From assembly GCA_964500805.1 (NCBI GenBank), contig CAZCQH010000010.1:1-64000 (forward strand): a stretch of DNA of 64,000 nucleotides, written 5' to 3'. The stretch comes from Ga0077555 sp964500805 (GTDB lineage Bacteria > Pseudomonadota > Alphaproteobacteria > Rhizobiales > Hyphomicrobiaceae). The position numbers and the translations under genes were made by a program. The notes beneath the pieces are model-generated. The model saw nothing but the letters and a program-made list of their open reading frames with translations. It did not search any database and had not been told where the DNA came from. Shown piece by piece: positions 18,427-28,020 of the stretch; position 1 is the first letter of the stretch; the number at the start of each line of letters is the position of its first letter.

Positions 18427-18653
18427 CTTCAGGAATTGCTCCGAATCGGGCCGGAGACCGAACAAGGGCCGGAGCCCTGGTGTGCAGCGCATTGCATTTT
18501 TGACACTCGTTCGGCCGGTTTACCTTCATCTCAGACTGAGGTTCGCGTCGCAAAGGTGGGCAGCATTGCTCGCGGTGACACATTCATGCCTTGATGCCGC
18601 GCCCCATTGGCCGCGGGGAGTGGGGGCCCAAACAAGAAACAGGGGGCCTGCAA

Positions 18654-19142
18654 ATGATTGCGTGGATTCTGGGAAAGATCAGATCACTGTTCCTGCTCGC
18701 CGCCATCGGTGGTCCGGCCGTTGCCGGCTACATGTGGTGGGATGCCGAGCGAATCAAAGACGTCGAAACTCGGGGCGTTGAGGCGACAGCTGCTATCGAG
18801 GGAGCGACGCGCACCAAGCGCCGTCGCGGCGGCACCAGCTACGACATTGATCTCGCCTGGAAGGACCAAAAGGGCGTGGCGCGAGAGGCCAAGCAGGTCT
18901 ACGTCAGCACGACGTTTGCCAATCAGATCATCAGCAACGAGCGGGTTATCCGAGACAAGGTCCGTATCAAGTATCTGATCGATGACGCAGAAGCCAAGCC
19001 GATCCTGATCGAGGACGCCGGCCGACAGGCAGAAGCCGATACGGGGCTCATGTGGATCGGAGCGGGTGCCGGCGCGGTCGGCATCGTGGGCTCGCTGATC
19101 TTCTTCGCGGCCGGGCGGCGGAGGCGAGCGCAGACGGCATAG
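18654..19142 (+). CDS. DUF3592-like membrane protein
   Basis: A 162-residue protein with one membrane helix near the N-terminus (about residues 12-29, LFLLAAIGGPAVAGYMWW) and one near the C-terminus (about 131-155). Between them is a beta-rich soluble domain (GVEATAAIEGATRTKRRRGGTSYDIDLAWKD...VRIKYLIDD) of DUF3592 character, probably periplasmic. The ATG at 18654 follows CAGGGGG; a longer frame starts upstream at 18591 without similarity. Function unknown. The stretch before it (18427-18653) shows no gene. Confidence 0.7.
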   Translation: MIAWILGKIRSLFLLAAIGGPAVAGYMWWDAERIKDVETRGVEATAAIEGATRTKRRRGGTSYDIDLAWKDQKGVAREAKQVYVSTTFANQIISNERVIRDKVRIKYLIDDAEAKPILIEDAGRQAEADTGLMWIGAGAGAVGIVGSLIFFAAGRRRRAQTA

Positions 19143-19310
19143 ACTTAGCGATGGGCGTCGAGCGGAACAGCCAATCGTACGCGGAAGCGGGGTGGTCCAT
19201 TCCATTGTCGTGGGCGCATACTCCGCTTCCTTACTGGCGCATTGGCCCTGAGGGCGAACGGTGCTTTAGTGCAGCAATCTGAATGCTGTTGACGCACGCC
19301 GAGAGCCCAG

Positions 19311-20762
19311 ATGACGCGCAAGCCGCACTCCTCGATCCCCGCCGCTGTCCTAGACCGCCTTAAGGCTGCGGTCGGATCAGGCGGCTACCTCGATCAGGCG
19401 TCCGACGTCGCGCCGCATGTGAAGAGCTGGCGCGGTAATCATGTTGGCGAAACGCCGCTGGTGTTGCGCCCGAAATCCACCGAGGAGGTGGCGGCGATCG
19501 TTAAGATCTGCGCGCAGACGTGCACAGCGATCGTGCCACAGGGCGGTAACACCGGCCTCACCTACGGCAGCCAGCCGGGCAAAGGGAATTGGGAGGTGGT
19601 CGTCTCCACCAACCGGATGAAGGCGATCCGCAACATCGACCTCCTGAACGACACCATGACTGTGGAAGCTGGTGTGGTTCTGCAGGAGATCCAGCGCAAG
19701 GCGGCTGACGTCAATCGGCTGTTTCCGCTGTCGCTTGGTGCAGAAGGGACGTGCCAGATCGGCGGCAACATCTCGACCAACGCCGGCGGCATTCAGGTTT
19801 TGCGCTACGGCAATACGCGCAACCTGATTTTGGGTCTTGAGGTGGTGCTACCCGATGGGCGCGTCTGGGACGGCTTGCGCGGTTTGCGAAAGGACAACAC
19901 CGGCTACGATCTCAAGCACCTCTTCATCGGAGGTGAGGGGACGCTCGGCATCATCACGGCAGCGGTATTGCGGCTCTTCCCAAAGCCCAACGAGACGCAG
20001 ACCGCGTGGATCGGCATCGAAAGCCCTGCTTCCGGCGTCGAGCTGCTCAATCACATGCGTGCGACCATCGGCGAAAGCGTGACCTCGTTCGAACTGGTCG
20101 GTCGATCGATCGTCGATTTGCTCCTCGAGGGCGTGCAGGGCCACCGCGATCCGCTCACGGCAAAGTACCCCTGGTACGTGCTGATGGAGGTGACGGGCCA
20201 GGGTGAACCCGGGTCGCTTGCCGAGCCGCTCGGGATTGCGCTCGAAAGCGCAACCGAGAAAGGGCTTGTACAAGACGCAACGGTTGCATCCTCCGGTGAT
20301 CAGGCAAGGCGCTTCTGGAAAATGCGCGAGGACTTCGCCTTCGCGCAGCAGTACGCCGGCGGGACGATTGCTCACGACATCTCAGTGCCGCTGTCGCGGA
20401 TCACTGAATTTATCGAGCGCAGCGATACTGCGCTTTCCAAGGCAGTGCCGGGAATCCGGCACATCTGCTTCGGCCACGTCGGCGATGGCAACCTGCATTA
20501 CAATCCAGCCGCGCCGGTCGGCTGGACTTACGAGCGCTTCGTCCAAGAGCGCGAGCGCATCAACGAGATCGTGCATGATATTGTGATCGACTTGGGCGGC
20601 TCGATCAGCGCCGAGCACGGAATCGGGTTGCTCCGTCTCGACGAGAACGTGCGCTACAAGAGCAAGGTCGAGATGGATTTGATGTCGGCTGTGAAGCGCG
20701 CACTCGATCCGAAGAACATCATGAACCCCGGCAAGGTGGTGCCGCCCGCTCGGGATCCATAG
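19311..20762 (+). CDS. FAD-linked 2-hydroxyacid dehydrogenase/oxidase (GlcD/D2HGDH-like)
   Basis: A 483-residue VAO/PCMH-fold flavoenzyme that oxidises a D-2-hydroxyacid (glycolate, D-lactate or D-2-hydroxyglutarate) to the 2-oxoacid. The N-terminal FAD_binding_4 domain has PQGGNTGLTYGSQPG and EGTCQIGGNISTNAGGIQVLRYG. The C-terminal FAD-oxidase domain has the metal-site histidines in CFGHVGDGNLHYN and SAEHGIGLLR. No GlcE/GlcF partner lies nearby, which favours the stand-alone single-subunit type. It is convergent with mmcB, 44 bp apart. Confidence 0.92.
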   Translation: MTRKPHSSIPAAVLDRLKAAVGSGGYLDQASDVAPHVKSWRGNHVGETPLVLRPKSTEEVAAIVKICAQTCTAIVPQGGNTGLTYGSQPGKGNWEVVVSTNRMKAIRNIDLLNDTMTVEAGVVLQEIQRKAADVNRLFPLSLGAEGTCQIGGNISTNAGGIQVLRYGNTRNLILGLEVVLPDGRVWDGLRGLRKDNTGYDLKHLFIGGEGTLGIITAAVLRLFPKPNETQTAWIGIESPASGVELLNHMRATIGESVTSFELVGRSIVDLLLEGVQGHRDPLTAKYPWYVLMEVTGQGEPGSLAEPLGIALESATEKGLVQDATVASSGDQARRFWKMREDFAFAQQYAGGTIAHDISVPLSRITEFIERSDTALSKAVPGIRHICFGHVGDGNLHYNPAAPVGWTYERFVQERERINEIVHDIVIDLGGSISAEHGIGLLRLDENVRYKSKVEMDLMSAVKRALDPKNIMNPGKVVPPARDP

Positions 20763-20806
20763 CGTGATCGCGCTGCAGGTCGAGGCCGGTGATCAGGGCA
20801 ACCCGC

Positions 20807-21316
20807 TCATCCCTCTCGCGGCAACGCCTCAAGTGCGCGTTCGGGATCGGCGAGCGTCATCAGCCGTCCGGCCGCAACACGCGAGAAATGCAGTGTCAAG
20901 GCCTTCCGGCGTGCGCCGGCGAGTCGGCGCTCCGGCGCCTCGCGGACGAGTTCGCCGCCATAACGATCGGCGATGATCAAGCCCGTTTCTTCGGGAAGGA
21001 CCTCGCGCGGAAAGTCCGGCGCCACAGCAAAGAACAACCGGTCGCAAAAGTCGCGATATTCCGACCACTTCAGATCGGCGCGAAAATCCTCGAGGCTCGA
21101 CTTGATCTCGACGATCCAGATCTCGCTTTTTTCCCCGATGCCGATGAGGTCAGCGCGCCGCCAATTGGCAAGTGTCAGCTCTGGGATGCAGCGGAACCCA
21201 TGAGCCGCCAGGAGCCGCGCTGTTCCGCGGGCGATCTCCGCTGCACGCACGGATTGTCGCCCGTCGCTGGGACGGAGCGGCGGCTCCGAAGTGTTTTCGC
21301 CTTCTGGGGTCGTCAT
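20807..21316 (-). CDS. mmcB: MmcB family DNA repair protein (PD-(D/E)xK-like)
   Basis: A 169-residue protein of the alphaproteobacterial MmcB family, identified in Caulobacter as damage-inducible and linked to resistance to mitomycin C. It has a nuclease-like core with candidate catalytic residues D56, E70 and K72 (RADLIGI...WIVEIKSS), which fits the PD-(D/E)xK pattern. The length fits the family. It is divergent from the Lon-like protease gene; the 140-bp gap would hold both promoters. Confidence 0.88.
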   Translation of the reverse strand: MTTPEGENTSEPPLRPSDGRQSVRAAEIARGTARLLAAHGFRCIPELTLANWRRADLIGIGEKSEIWIVEIKSSLEDFRADLKWSEYRDFCDRLFFAVAPDFPREVLPEETGLIIADRYGGELVREAPERRLAGARRKALTLHFSRVAAGRLMTLADPERALEALPREG

Positions 21317-21456
21317 GACGTGTGCCCTTCCCGCGCGTCCGATCTCCTCTTACATGCGTTGACGAGATCACGGCCATGCCGTTTTCATGTGAGGATACCG
21401 CTTGTGCCATAAGCCGACACAACGGAAACAACGCTGCAGGCGACTGTCGAGGACTA

Positions 21457-23985
21457 ATGCTGTTCAAACGAAATCAATCAGATAAGCAAAACACAGCCAA
21501 CCAGCCGGCGAGCGGCGCGATGCCGCCGGTCAGTCCGGGACCAGTGACCCCAGCTGCGGCGCCGGTCGCATTGCCACCTGAGGAATTGCTTCGTCGCGTA
21601 GATCCGGGGACGTTCAAATTCAAATCTACGGCAGAGCTCGAGGCAATCTCCGGCCTCATCGGGCAAGAGCGCGCACTGAAGGCGATCCAGTTCGGCACCA
21701 ACTTCAAGAGCCACGACTTCAACCTTTTCGTGCTCGGGCCGCCCGCGTCGGGCAAGCGCACGGCCGTCAAGCAGTATCTCGACATCAAGGCGCGGGAAGC
21801 GCCAGCCCCCTCCGACTGGGTCTATGTCTACAATTTCGACCAACCGAATCGGCCAAAGGCCCTGTCGCTTCCGCCCGGCCGCGCGCGCCCGCTTGCGAAG
21901 GCCATGATCGAGGCGATCGACGAATTGCGCACCACCGTCCCAGCGACATTCGAGGGCGAGGAATACCAGGCCCGACGGAGGGCGATCGACGAGGCATTTC
22001 GCTCCGGCCAAGAAGAAGCGCTCGAGGCGCTGAACCAACGCGCTCAGGAGCAGAACATCGCCGTGCTTCGCACGCCGACTGGCTTCGTCATGGCGCCGAT
22101 GCACGAAGGCAAGGTGGTCAAGCCCGAAGTCTTCAATACGTTGCCGGAGGCGATGCGCAAGGAAGTGGAAACGCGCATTCAAGCTCTGCAAAAGGAGCTT
22201 GAGCAGATCCTCCAGCGTCTACCGAAGTCCGACAAGGAGCGCCGCACCAAGGTGACCGAGCTCAACGACGAGGTCGCCTCGCACATCGTCCGCGCAGCGC
22301 TCAACGATGTCGCCACGATCTTTCCGGACGATGAAGGCGTGCTGAAGTTCCTAGAAGCTGCAGCACAGGATCTCGTGCGCAATGCCGGTCTTTTCTTGAC
22401 CGCCAGCGGCGAGGAGAACACGATCATCAAGGAGCCGGCCGATACCGCACGCGATCCCCGCTTCCGACGCTACATGGTCAATGTCATGGTGGCTAACGGC
22501 GAGAAGCCGGAAAGTGGCGCGCCGATCTACGAGGAGATCAACCCGACCTATGGGAACTTGATCGGCCGGGTGGAGCACATTGCCCAGATGGGTGCTCTGG
22601 TGACCGACTTCCTGCTGATCAAGCCGGGGGCGCTGCACCGCGCGAACGGAGGCTATCTCCTGATTGATGCGAGGAAGATGCTGCTCTCGCCCTTCGCGTG
22701 GGAGGCATTGAAACGCACGCTGAAGGCGCGCGAGATTCGCATCGAGCAACCGTCCGAGATGCAGGGCCTCATCTCGACGCAATCGCTCGATCCAGAGCCG
22801 ATCCCGCTCGATATCAAGGTAGTGCTTATTGGCGAGCGCGACATCTACTACTTGCTGAGCCAGCATGATCCTGACTTTGCCGGTCTCTTCAAGGTGCAGG
22901 CAGACTTCGACGACTCGATCTCGCGTTCGTCCGAGAACGATCATTCGTATGCGCGCCTGATTGCCTCAATCGTCAGGGATCATGGGCTTCGCCATGTCGA
23001 CCGCGGGGGTGTTGCCCGCATCATCGAGGAGGGCGCCCGCCTGGCCGATGACCGTGAAAAGCTCTCGATTGAGATAGGCCGTATCGCCGACATCGTGCGC
23101 GAGGCGAACTACTGGGCCGGCGAAGCCAAACGGGAGCTGATCACAGGTGAGGATGTTTCCCGTGCCGTCGACGAGCACATCCAGCGCTCCGACCGTGTGC
23201 GTGACCGCACTCATGAGACCATCAATCGCCGAATCGTGCTCCTCGATTTGGCCGGCGCCAAGGTCGGCCAGATCAATGGTCTCTCGGTGCTCCAAATCGG
23301 CTCGTTCTCATTCGGCAAGCCAACGCGGATCACAGCACGGGTCCGCATGGGACAGGGTCGAGTCACGGACATCGAGCGTGAAGTGGAGCTCTCGGGACCG
23401 CTTCACTCAAAGGGCGTGATGATCCTTTGGAGCTATCTCGCCAGCGTCTTTGCGCAGGATGTGCCGCTCGCCCTCAGCGCAAGCCTCGTGTTCGAGCAGT
23501 CCTACGGCGGTGTCGACGGCGACAGTGCCTCCTCGACTGAACTTTATGCCCTGCTCTCCGCGCTCTCGGAGGTGCCGATCAAGCAGTCGTTCGCGGTGAC
23601 CGGGTCGGTCAATCAGTTCGGCCAAGTGCAGGCGATCGGCGGGGTCAATCAGAAAATCGAAGGCTTTTTCGACATCTGTTTAGCCCGTGGTCTGACTGGC
23701 GATCAGGGCGTGCTAATCCCGAACTCGAATGTTCAGCACTTGATGCTGCGCGAGGATGTGGTGGCCGCTGTCAAGGCTGGTAAGTTCGCTATCTACTCTG
23801 TCGATACTATCGATCAGGGCCTTGAGATCTTGACCGGTGTCAAGGCGGGCGAGCGGTCCGCTGATGGAATGTTCCCTGCCGGCACGATCAATCGCTTGGT
23901 CGAAGATAAGCTCAGGCTTTTTGCGGAGCGGATGAAAGCGTTCGGTGGCCGGACCAATCTGGGCGATGGGAAGACAACGACATGA
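21457..23985 (+). CDS. Lon-like ATP-dependent serine protease (LonB/AAA_32 type)
   Basis: An 842-residue AAA+ protease of the COG1067 branch, distinct from classical Lon because it lacks the N-terminal substrate-binding domain. Residues 1-40 are a low-complexity lead. The Walker A motif GPPASGKRT is at 94-102, followed by a long coiled insertion rich in charged residues (about 160-300). The C-terminal Lon proteolytic domain has the Ser-Lys dyad at S690 (GDSASS) and K733 (GGVNQKIEGF), 43 residues apart as in E. coli Lon. The ATG at 21457 has GAGGA just upstream. Its stop overlaps the start of the next gene by 4 bp (ATGA), so the two are translationally coupled. Confidence 0.93.
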   Translation: MLFKRNQSDKQNTANQPASGAMPPVSPGPVTPAAAPVALPPEELLRRVDPGTFKFKSTAELEAISGLIGQERALKAIQFGTNFKSHDFNLFVLGPPASGKRTAVKQYLDIKAREAPAPSDWVYVYNFDQPNRPKALSLPPGRARPLAKAMIEAIDELRTTVPATFEGEEYQARRRAIDEAFRSGQEEALEALNQRAQEQNIAVLRTPTGFVMAPMHEGKVVKPEVFNTLPEAMRKEVETRIQALQKELEQILQRLPKSDKERRTKVTELNDEVASHIVRAALNDVATIFPDDEGVLKFLEAAAQDLVRNAGLFLTASGEENTIIKEPADTARDPRFRRYMVNVMVANGEKPESGAPIYEEINPTYGNLIGRVEHIAQMGALVTDFLLIKPGALHRANGGYLLIDARKMLLSPFAWEALKRTLKAREIRIEQPSEMQGLISTQSLDPEPIPLDIKVVLIGERDIYYLLSQHDPDFAGLFKVQADFDDSISRSSENDHSYARLIASIVRDHGLRHVDRGGVARIIEEGARLADDREKLSIEIGRIADIVREANYWAGEAKRELITGEDVSRAVDEHIQRSDRVRDRTHETINRRIVLLDLAGAKVGQINGLSVLQIGSFSFGKPTRITARVRMGQGRVTDIEREVELSGPLHSKGVMILWSYLASVFAQDVPLALSASLVFEQSYGGVDGDSASSTELYALLSALSEVPIKQSFAVTGSVNQFGQVQAIGGVNQKIEGFFDICLARGLTGDQGVLIPNSNVQHLMLREDVVAAVKAGKFAIYSVDTIDQGLEILTGVKAGERSADGMFPAGTINRLVEDKLRLFAERMKAFGGRTNLGDGKTTT

Positions 23986-24848
23986 TTGCGCATGTGGCGG
24001 CTGCCGGTGAAAGCCGGGGCCGCGTAGTCCTATCAGCGTCATGTGGGCATGTGAGCCCGGTTGCGATCGAGGCTGCACTGCTCGTCGCAAAGGCATTCGA
24101 GGCTGAGCTCGAGAGCCTGTGTGTCGAGGATGGGCAACTGTTCGAGGTCGCGAGCTACTCTTTTGCGCGTGAGATCTCACTGTCGGGACGGCGGAGCGAA
24201 ACAATTTCGCCGGAGGAGATGGCGCAACGGTTGCGCGGCATGTTCCGTGCGCTTGAGCAGCGGGTGGCCGCCTTGGCACGGGACATTGAGATCCCGACCA
24301 AGATCACCCGAGCCCGCGGCGAGCCGATTTCGGTACTTGCGCGCGCTTGCGCCGACTGCGGGCCTTGGAACGTCGTCGCTTTGGCGGAGCCCATATCTGC
24401 GGCGAGCGGCACGCGCCTGAGCGAGCTTTTCGAGGCCGTGAAAGATGCTACTGGTGTCATTGCCGTCGGCCCACTGGCGCGTCGGACTGGCGGCCCGATT
24501 CTGGTTGCGATCGAGGATGTGGCTCATTTGGAGCCCATGTTGCGCGCAGCCGTGCGACTTCTCGCGGCGACGGGAACTGAAACCGTCACGGCATTGCTGA
24601 TCGGGACAAGCGTCGAGCAAGTCGCCGAAATGGAAAGCCAGGCACGCCTGCTCATTGGCAACGATGAGCACGTGGGCATTGCGACAGCCATCGCGCGTTA
24701 CGGGTTGCCTGCAGAGGTGGCAGAGATTCTGCGGCGTCAGCCCGCCCAGTTCGTCCTTGCCCAGTTCGGTGGCCTTGCGGTGCCGAGCGACAGGGAACTG
24801 CGCCATCTCGTTTCTTCCCTTGAAGCGCCATTGCTCTTGATCCGCTGA
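23982..24848 (+). CDS. UspA-like protein coupled to the Lon-like protease
   Basis: A 288-residue protein with two Rossmann-like halves, each like a degenerate universal-stress-protein module: residues about 12-155 (RVVLSASCGHVSPVAIEAALLVAKAFEAELESLCVED...VVALAEP) and about 165-288 (GGPILVAIEDVAHLEPMLRAAVRLL...EAPLLLIR). The GxxG(9)GS/T nucleotide motif of ATP-binding UspA proteins is not seen. It starts inside the stop codon of the protease gene, so a partner, adaptor or regulatory role is plausible but inferred. trmO follows after 4 bp. No established family name can be given with certainty. Confidence 0.75.
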   Translation: MIAHVAAAGESRGRVVLSASCGHVSPVAIEAALLVAKAFEAELESLCVEDGQLFEVASYSFAREISLSGRRSETISPEEMAQRLRGMFRALEQRVAALARDIEIPTKITRARGEPISVLARACADCGPWNVVALAEPISAASGTRLSELFEAVKDATGVIAVGPLARRTGGPILVAIEDVAHLEPMLRAAVRLLAATGTETVTALLIGTSVEQVAEMESQARLLIGNDEHVGIATAIARYGLPAEVAEILRRQPAQFVLAQFGGLAVPSDRELRHLVSSLEAPLLLIR

Positions 24849-24852
24849 AAGG

Positions 24853-25383
24853 GTGGTGACGTTTGTATCGGACTCGGAGTGTGCAGTGACCGCCTTCAAT
24901 GATCGCCCAGGCGATGTTCGAGTTGCCGGCGGCATTACGCCGTTGCCCGATGCACCGCGGCTCGTCGTGATAGGCCGTGTGAGCACGCGGAACTTGGATG
25001 CCTCCACCACTCCCAAGAACCCGGCAAAGGCGCGTGAGGCCGGTGGCACGTCAGTGATCGAGATTGCGGAGCAGTATCGGCCGGGACTCGTCGGCCTTAA
25101 GCGATACAGTCATGTCATGGTGCTCTGCTGGCTGGATCAAGCACGGCGCGACCTCATCCAGGTTACGCGGCCCAACGAACGGACGCCAACGGGCGTCTTC
25201 GCCCTGCGCTCGCCGGTGCGACCAAACCCGATTTCGCTTTCGACCTCGCGGATCATTGCCGTCGATTGCGCATCCGGCATCGTTACCGTCGACGCCCTCG
25301 ATCTGATCGACGGCACACCCGTCGTTGACCTCAAACCCTATCGTCCGGGCATTGATGCCATCCCAGATGCCGTCGTACCCTAA
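24853..25383 (+). CDS. trmO: tRNA (N6-threonylcarbamoyladenosine-37-N6)-methyltransferase TrmO
   Basis: A 176-residue SAM-dependent methyltransferase of the TrmO/TsaA (UPF0066) family, which methylates t6A37 in tRNA-Thr to m6t6A and tunes decoding. Family motifs are present: VIGRVST at the N-terminus, GLVGLKRYSHVMVLCWLDQA, RPNERTPTGVFALRSPVRPNP and the late DLIDGTPVVDLKPYRPGID. The GTG at 24853 is the first in-frame start after the upstream stop; a later GTG at 24883 is also possible, since the conserved part begins near residue 33. It probably forms one transcript with the two genes before it. Confidence 0.9.
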   Translation: MVTFVSDSECAVTAFNDRPGDVRVAGGITPLPDAPRLVVIGRVSTRNLDASTTPKNPAKAREAGGTSVIEIAEQYRPGLVGLKRYSHVMVLCWLDQARRDLIQVTRPNERTPTGVFALRSPVRPNPISLSTSRIIAVDCASGIVTVDALDLIDGTPVVDLKPYRPGIDAIPDAVVP

Positions 25384-25493
25384 GCATTGACCAACAGAGC
25401 GAATGGCCAGTTGCTGGAAATCTTTGAGTCGCCACGCTTCGTTGTTGGCCGTTCGCCTATCTCCAATTGCTGAAGCAACTCCTGGAGCCTATC

Positions 25494-26120
25494 ATGCCCG
25501 ACCTCGAGATCATTGGCGTCCCATTTTCGAACTACGTGCGCTCCATTCGGATGCTCTGCGAAGAGAAGGGCGTCGCCTACAAGCTCACGCCCTCGCGCCC
25601 GCACACGCCCGAGGTCAATGCGATCCACCCCGCAGGGCAGATTCCGGTGATGCGGCATGGCGATGTTGCGCTGTTCGAAACCAAGGCGATTGCGACGTAT
25701 ATCGACAAGGCTTTCGGCGGCCCGAAGTTCATTCCTGAAGATGCGGTCAATGCGGCCAAAGTCGAGCAGTGGGTGTCCTACGGCAATGCCAAGGTCGACA
25801 AGTGGATCATGCGCGAGTTCGTCGTCCCGCAGGCGTTCTTCGACAAAGCGAAGGGGCCCGACACCGCGCGCATCAATGCCTCGATCCCCGAGATCGAGAA
25901 GTGCTGTGCCGTCATGGATGCGCAGGTTGCGAAAGCCGGTTACCTCGCCGGTTCGGACTTCACATATGCCGACATGCACGTCCTGCCAATGATTACGACC
26001 ATGCAGGTCTGGCCGCTCGGGCAGGAAATCGCGCCGAAATACAAGAACCTGATGGCTTATACCGCCAAGCTCACCGCGCGTCCATCGTGGAACAACACGG
26101 CTCCGCCGCCCCGGAAATAG
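25494..26120 (+). CDS. Glutathione S-transferase family protein
   Basis: A 208-residue GST: an N-terminal thioredoxin fold (residues 4-80; FSNYVRSIRMLCEEKGVAY, NAIHPAGQIPVMRHGDVALFETKAIATYID, with the glutathione-binding ET) and a C-terminal helical domain (GSDFTYADMHVLPMI, the conserved N-capping box). Glutathione conjugation or isomerisation is expected; the electrophile is unknown. The ATG at 25494 has GGAG 7 nt upstream. It is convergent with the oxidase downstream. Confidence 0.93.
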   Translation: MPDLEIIGVPFSNYVRSIRMLCEEKGVAYKLTPSRPHTPEVNAIHPAGQIPVMRHGDVALFETKAIATYIDKAFGGPKFIPEDAVNAAKVEQWVSYGNAKVDKWIMREFVVPQAFFDKAKGPDTARINASIPEIEKCCAVMDAQVAKAGYLAGSDFTYADMHVLPMITTMQVWPLGQEIAPKYKNLMAYTAKLTARPSWNNTAPPPRK

Positions 26121-26148
26121 CCGGATCTCCGGCGCAAAAGCGCCGGCG

Positions 26149-27342
26149 TCAGCGACTTGTGCCGTCAAACCGAGACAACGCGAACGCAGCAAGCGACAAG
26201 CGGCTTTTTCCGTTCAGAACCGTCTCGGCAATTGCCTCTCCTACTGCGGCCGAGTGCTTGAAGCCGTGACCCGAGCAAGCCGAGATGACCGTCATGCGCC
26301 GGTTCGAGGGATGCCTGTCGATAATGAATCCATGATCGGGTGTGACCGTGTAGAAGCACGTCTTGCTGCGTAGCGGCTCGGGCGCGACGCCGCGAATCCG
26401 CGGCGCGACATGATTGCGAAAGAAGGCCGCGCCTTCCTCCGGAGACACAGTGCGGTTGATCGCTTCGACACTCGGTGAGACCTCCTCATACTCCGTCGCA
26501 ACCTTGATCTCGCGGGTGCCTGGTAGCGGTGCAAAGCCGTAGAAATGACCCGTGTCCTCTGCACCGTGCAGCCAGATGAAAGTCGGAAAGCGATCTGGTG
26601 CCTGCGCCGGATTTCCGTAATCGGCGCCGACTGCGTACCAGTGAAAGACCTGCCGCTGCAGCGTCAGTAGGCGATCATACGGCGAGCCGAGCAGGCGGCC
26701 AGTCCAGCCTCCAGCAGCAACGACAACGTGGCCAGCACGGATCGTCTCGCTCCGCGTGGCGATCGTGACGTGGTCGCCAGCATCTGCCACGCGCATGACC
26801 TCGGTATTGATTTTGATCGCTGCGCCATGGCGGGCGGCCCGTTCGAGCTGGGCGGTCACAGCCGCTTCCGGAATGACATAGCCACCGCCAGGCTCGAAGT
26901 AACCCTTCGCATTTTCAAGACCCGTCAGGTGCGGAAACCGCCGCGCCAAGGCGCTCGCATCGAGAAGCTCGTGTGCGATGTTGTGTCTTTCGGCGAGTGC
27001 CGCCGTCGCGCCGAGGAAGTCGGCGAGACCGTGCACGCGTGCCTGCCCTTCATTACGCAGCAGCAGCAGCCCGTTGGCGACCAGTATCGGCTGACCAGTC
27101 TCCCGCTCGAGCTCACGCCAGATGTCATGGCTGCGCAGCACCAACGGCACGTAGGCATCTCCTTCGCCAGCCGCTTGCCGCGTTACGCGTGTCTCGCCGT
27201 GAGTCGAGCCCAAGTCATGCGGCGGCGCCAAGCGGTCCAAGCCGATGACGCGTGCTCCGCGTTTCGCCAGCTGATCGAGCGTCGCTGCGCCGAAGGCACC
27301 GAGCCCGACCACGGCGACATCGCAAGTGTGTTTCATGGTCAT
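26149..27342 (-). CDS. Sarcosine oxidase/N-methyltryptophan oxidase-like FAD enzyme
   Basis: A 397-residue monomeric amine oxidase of the MSOX/SolA (DAO) family, which oxidises N-methyl amino acids to the amino acid, formaldehyde and H2O2. The FAD-binding motif GLGAFG is at 13-18 and GSTHGETR is conserved. The cysteine that binds FAD covalently in this family is present at C329 (KTCFYTVTPDHGFIID). ATGs at 27342 and 27336 are both possible, with only weak upstream purines. It diverges from the YeeE/YedE pair, with 159 bp between them. Confidence 0.9.
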   Translation of the reverse strand: MTMKHTCDVAVVGLGAFGAATLDQLAKRGARVIGLDRLAPPHDLGSTHGETRVTRQAAGEGDAYVPLVLRSHDIWRELERETGQPILVANGLLLLRNEGQARVHGLADFLGATAALAERHNIAHELLDASALARRFPHLTGLENAKGYFEPGGGYVIPEAAVTAQLERAARHGAAIKINTEVMRVADAGDHVTIATRSETIRAGHVVVAAGGWTGRLLGSPYDRLLTLQRQVFHWYAVGADYGNPAQAPDRFPTFIWLHGAEDTGHFYGFAPLPGTREIKVATEYEEVSPSVEAINRTVSPEEGAAFFRNHVAPRIRGVAPEPLRSKTCFYTVTPDHGFIIDRHPSNRRMTVISACSGHGFKHSAAVGEAIAETVLNGKSRLSLAAFALSRFDGTSR

Positions 27343-27501
27343 ACTCAAAGCTTAGCATGGCCATGTCCCAGTGAACCAACTCCTGTTCAAATCAAGTATT
27401 TGACTGAGAGCAATGCTGGTGGGGGCCCTGCCATGCGATGTGGCATCAAACTCAGCATCGTGCCCCGTGTCGACGCACACCTGGGGCATGAGGAGGTGCG
27501 C

Positions 27502-28017
27502 ATGCTCGATATGAGATCCAAAGCCTGGTCACCCTATGTCGCGGGCGCCATCATTGGCCTTCTGCAGATTCCGACGTTCCTGTTGATGGACACGGCACTC
27601 GGCGCCTCGTCATCGTTCGTGACGGTAGCCGCTCACATCGCCTCATTCTTCGATACCCGCATCGGCGAAGTGAAGTATCTCGCGTCGCACATGTGGGGTG
27701 CGAAGAACTGGTGGCAGGTCGCGGTCGTCATCGGCATTGCCGTTGGCGCCTTCATATCGATGCGCCTTTCGGGTGCCCGGCGACAGGCGATCTCACCGGT
27801 GTGGCAGCGCACGATGGGCGTCTCTTCGCTCTGGACCCGCGCTCCGGTCGCCTTCATCGCTGGTTTCATCATGCTGTTCGGGGCCCGCATCGCGGGCGGA
27901 TGCACGTCGGGTCACGGCATCTCAGGGCTCGCTCAGCTCTCAGTCGGCTCGTCGCTTGCCGTAATCGCTATGTTCGCAGGCGGCATCCTCACGGCAACAC
28001 TGTTGCGCCGCGGTTGA
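27502..28017 (+). CDS. YeeE/YedE family sulfur transporter, first half-subunit
   Basis: A 171-residue inner-membrane protein of the YeeE/YedE (DUF395, TsuA-like) family, whose characterised members import thiosulfate or related sulfur species using conserved cysteines. Several hydrophobic helices are seen, with the signature GGCTSGHG at 132-139 (C134). The full-length family is about 350-400 residues; here it is split into two genes. The start is the ATG at 27502, 5 nt after GAGGAGG; the open frame before it is read-through of the divergent oxidase gene region. Only 3 bp separate it from the second half. Confidence 0.9.
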   Translation: MLDMRSKAWSPYVAGAIIGLLQIPTFLLMDTALGASSSFVTVAAHIASFFDTRIGEVKYLASHMWGAKNWWQVAVVIGIAVGAFISMRLSGARRQAISPVWQRTMGVSSLWTRAPVAFIAGFIMLFGARIAGGCTSGHGISGLAQLSVGSSLAVIAMFAGGILTATLLRRG

Positions 28018-28020
28018 TCA

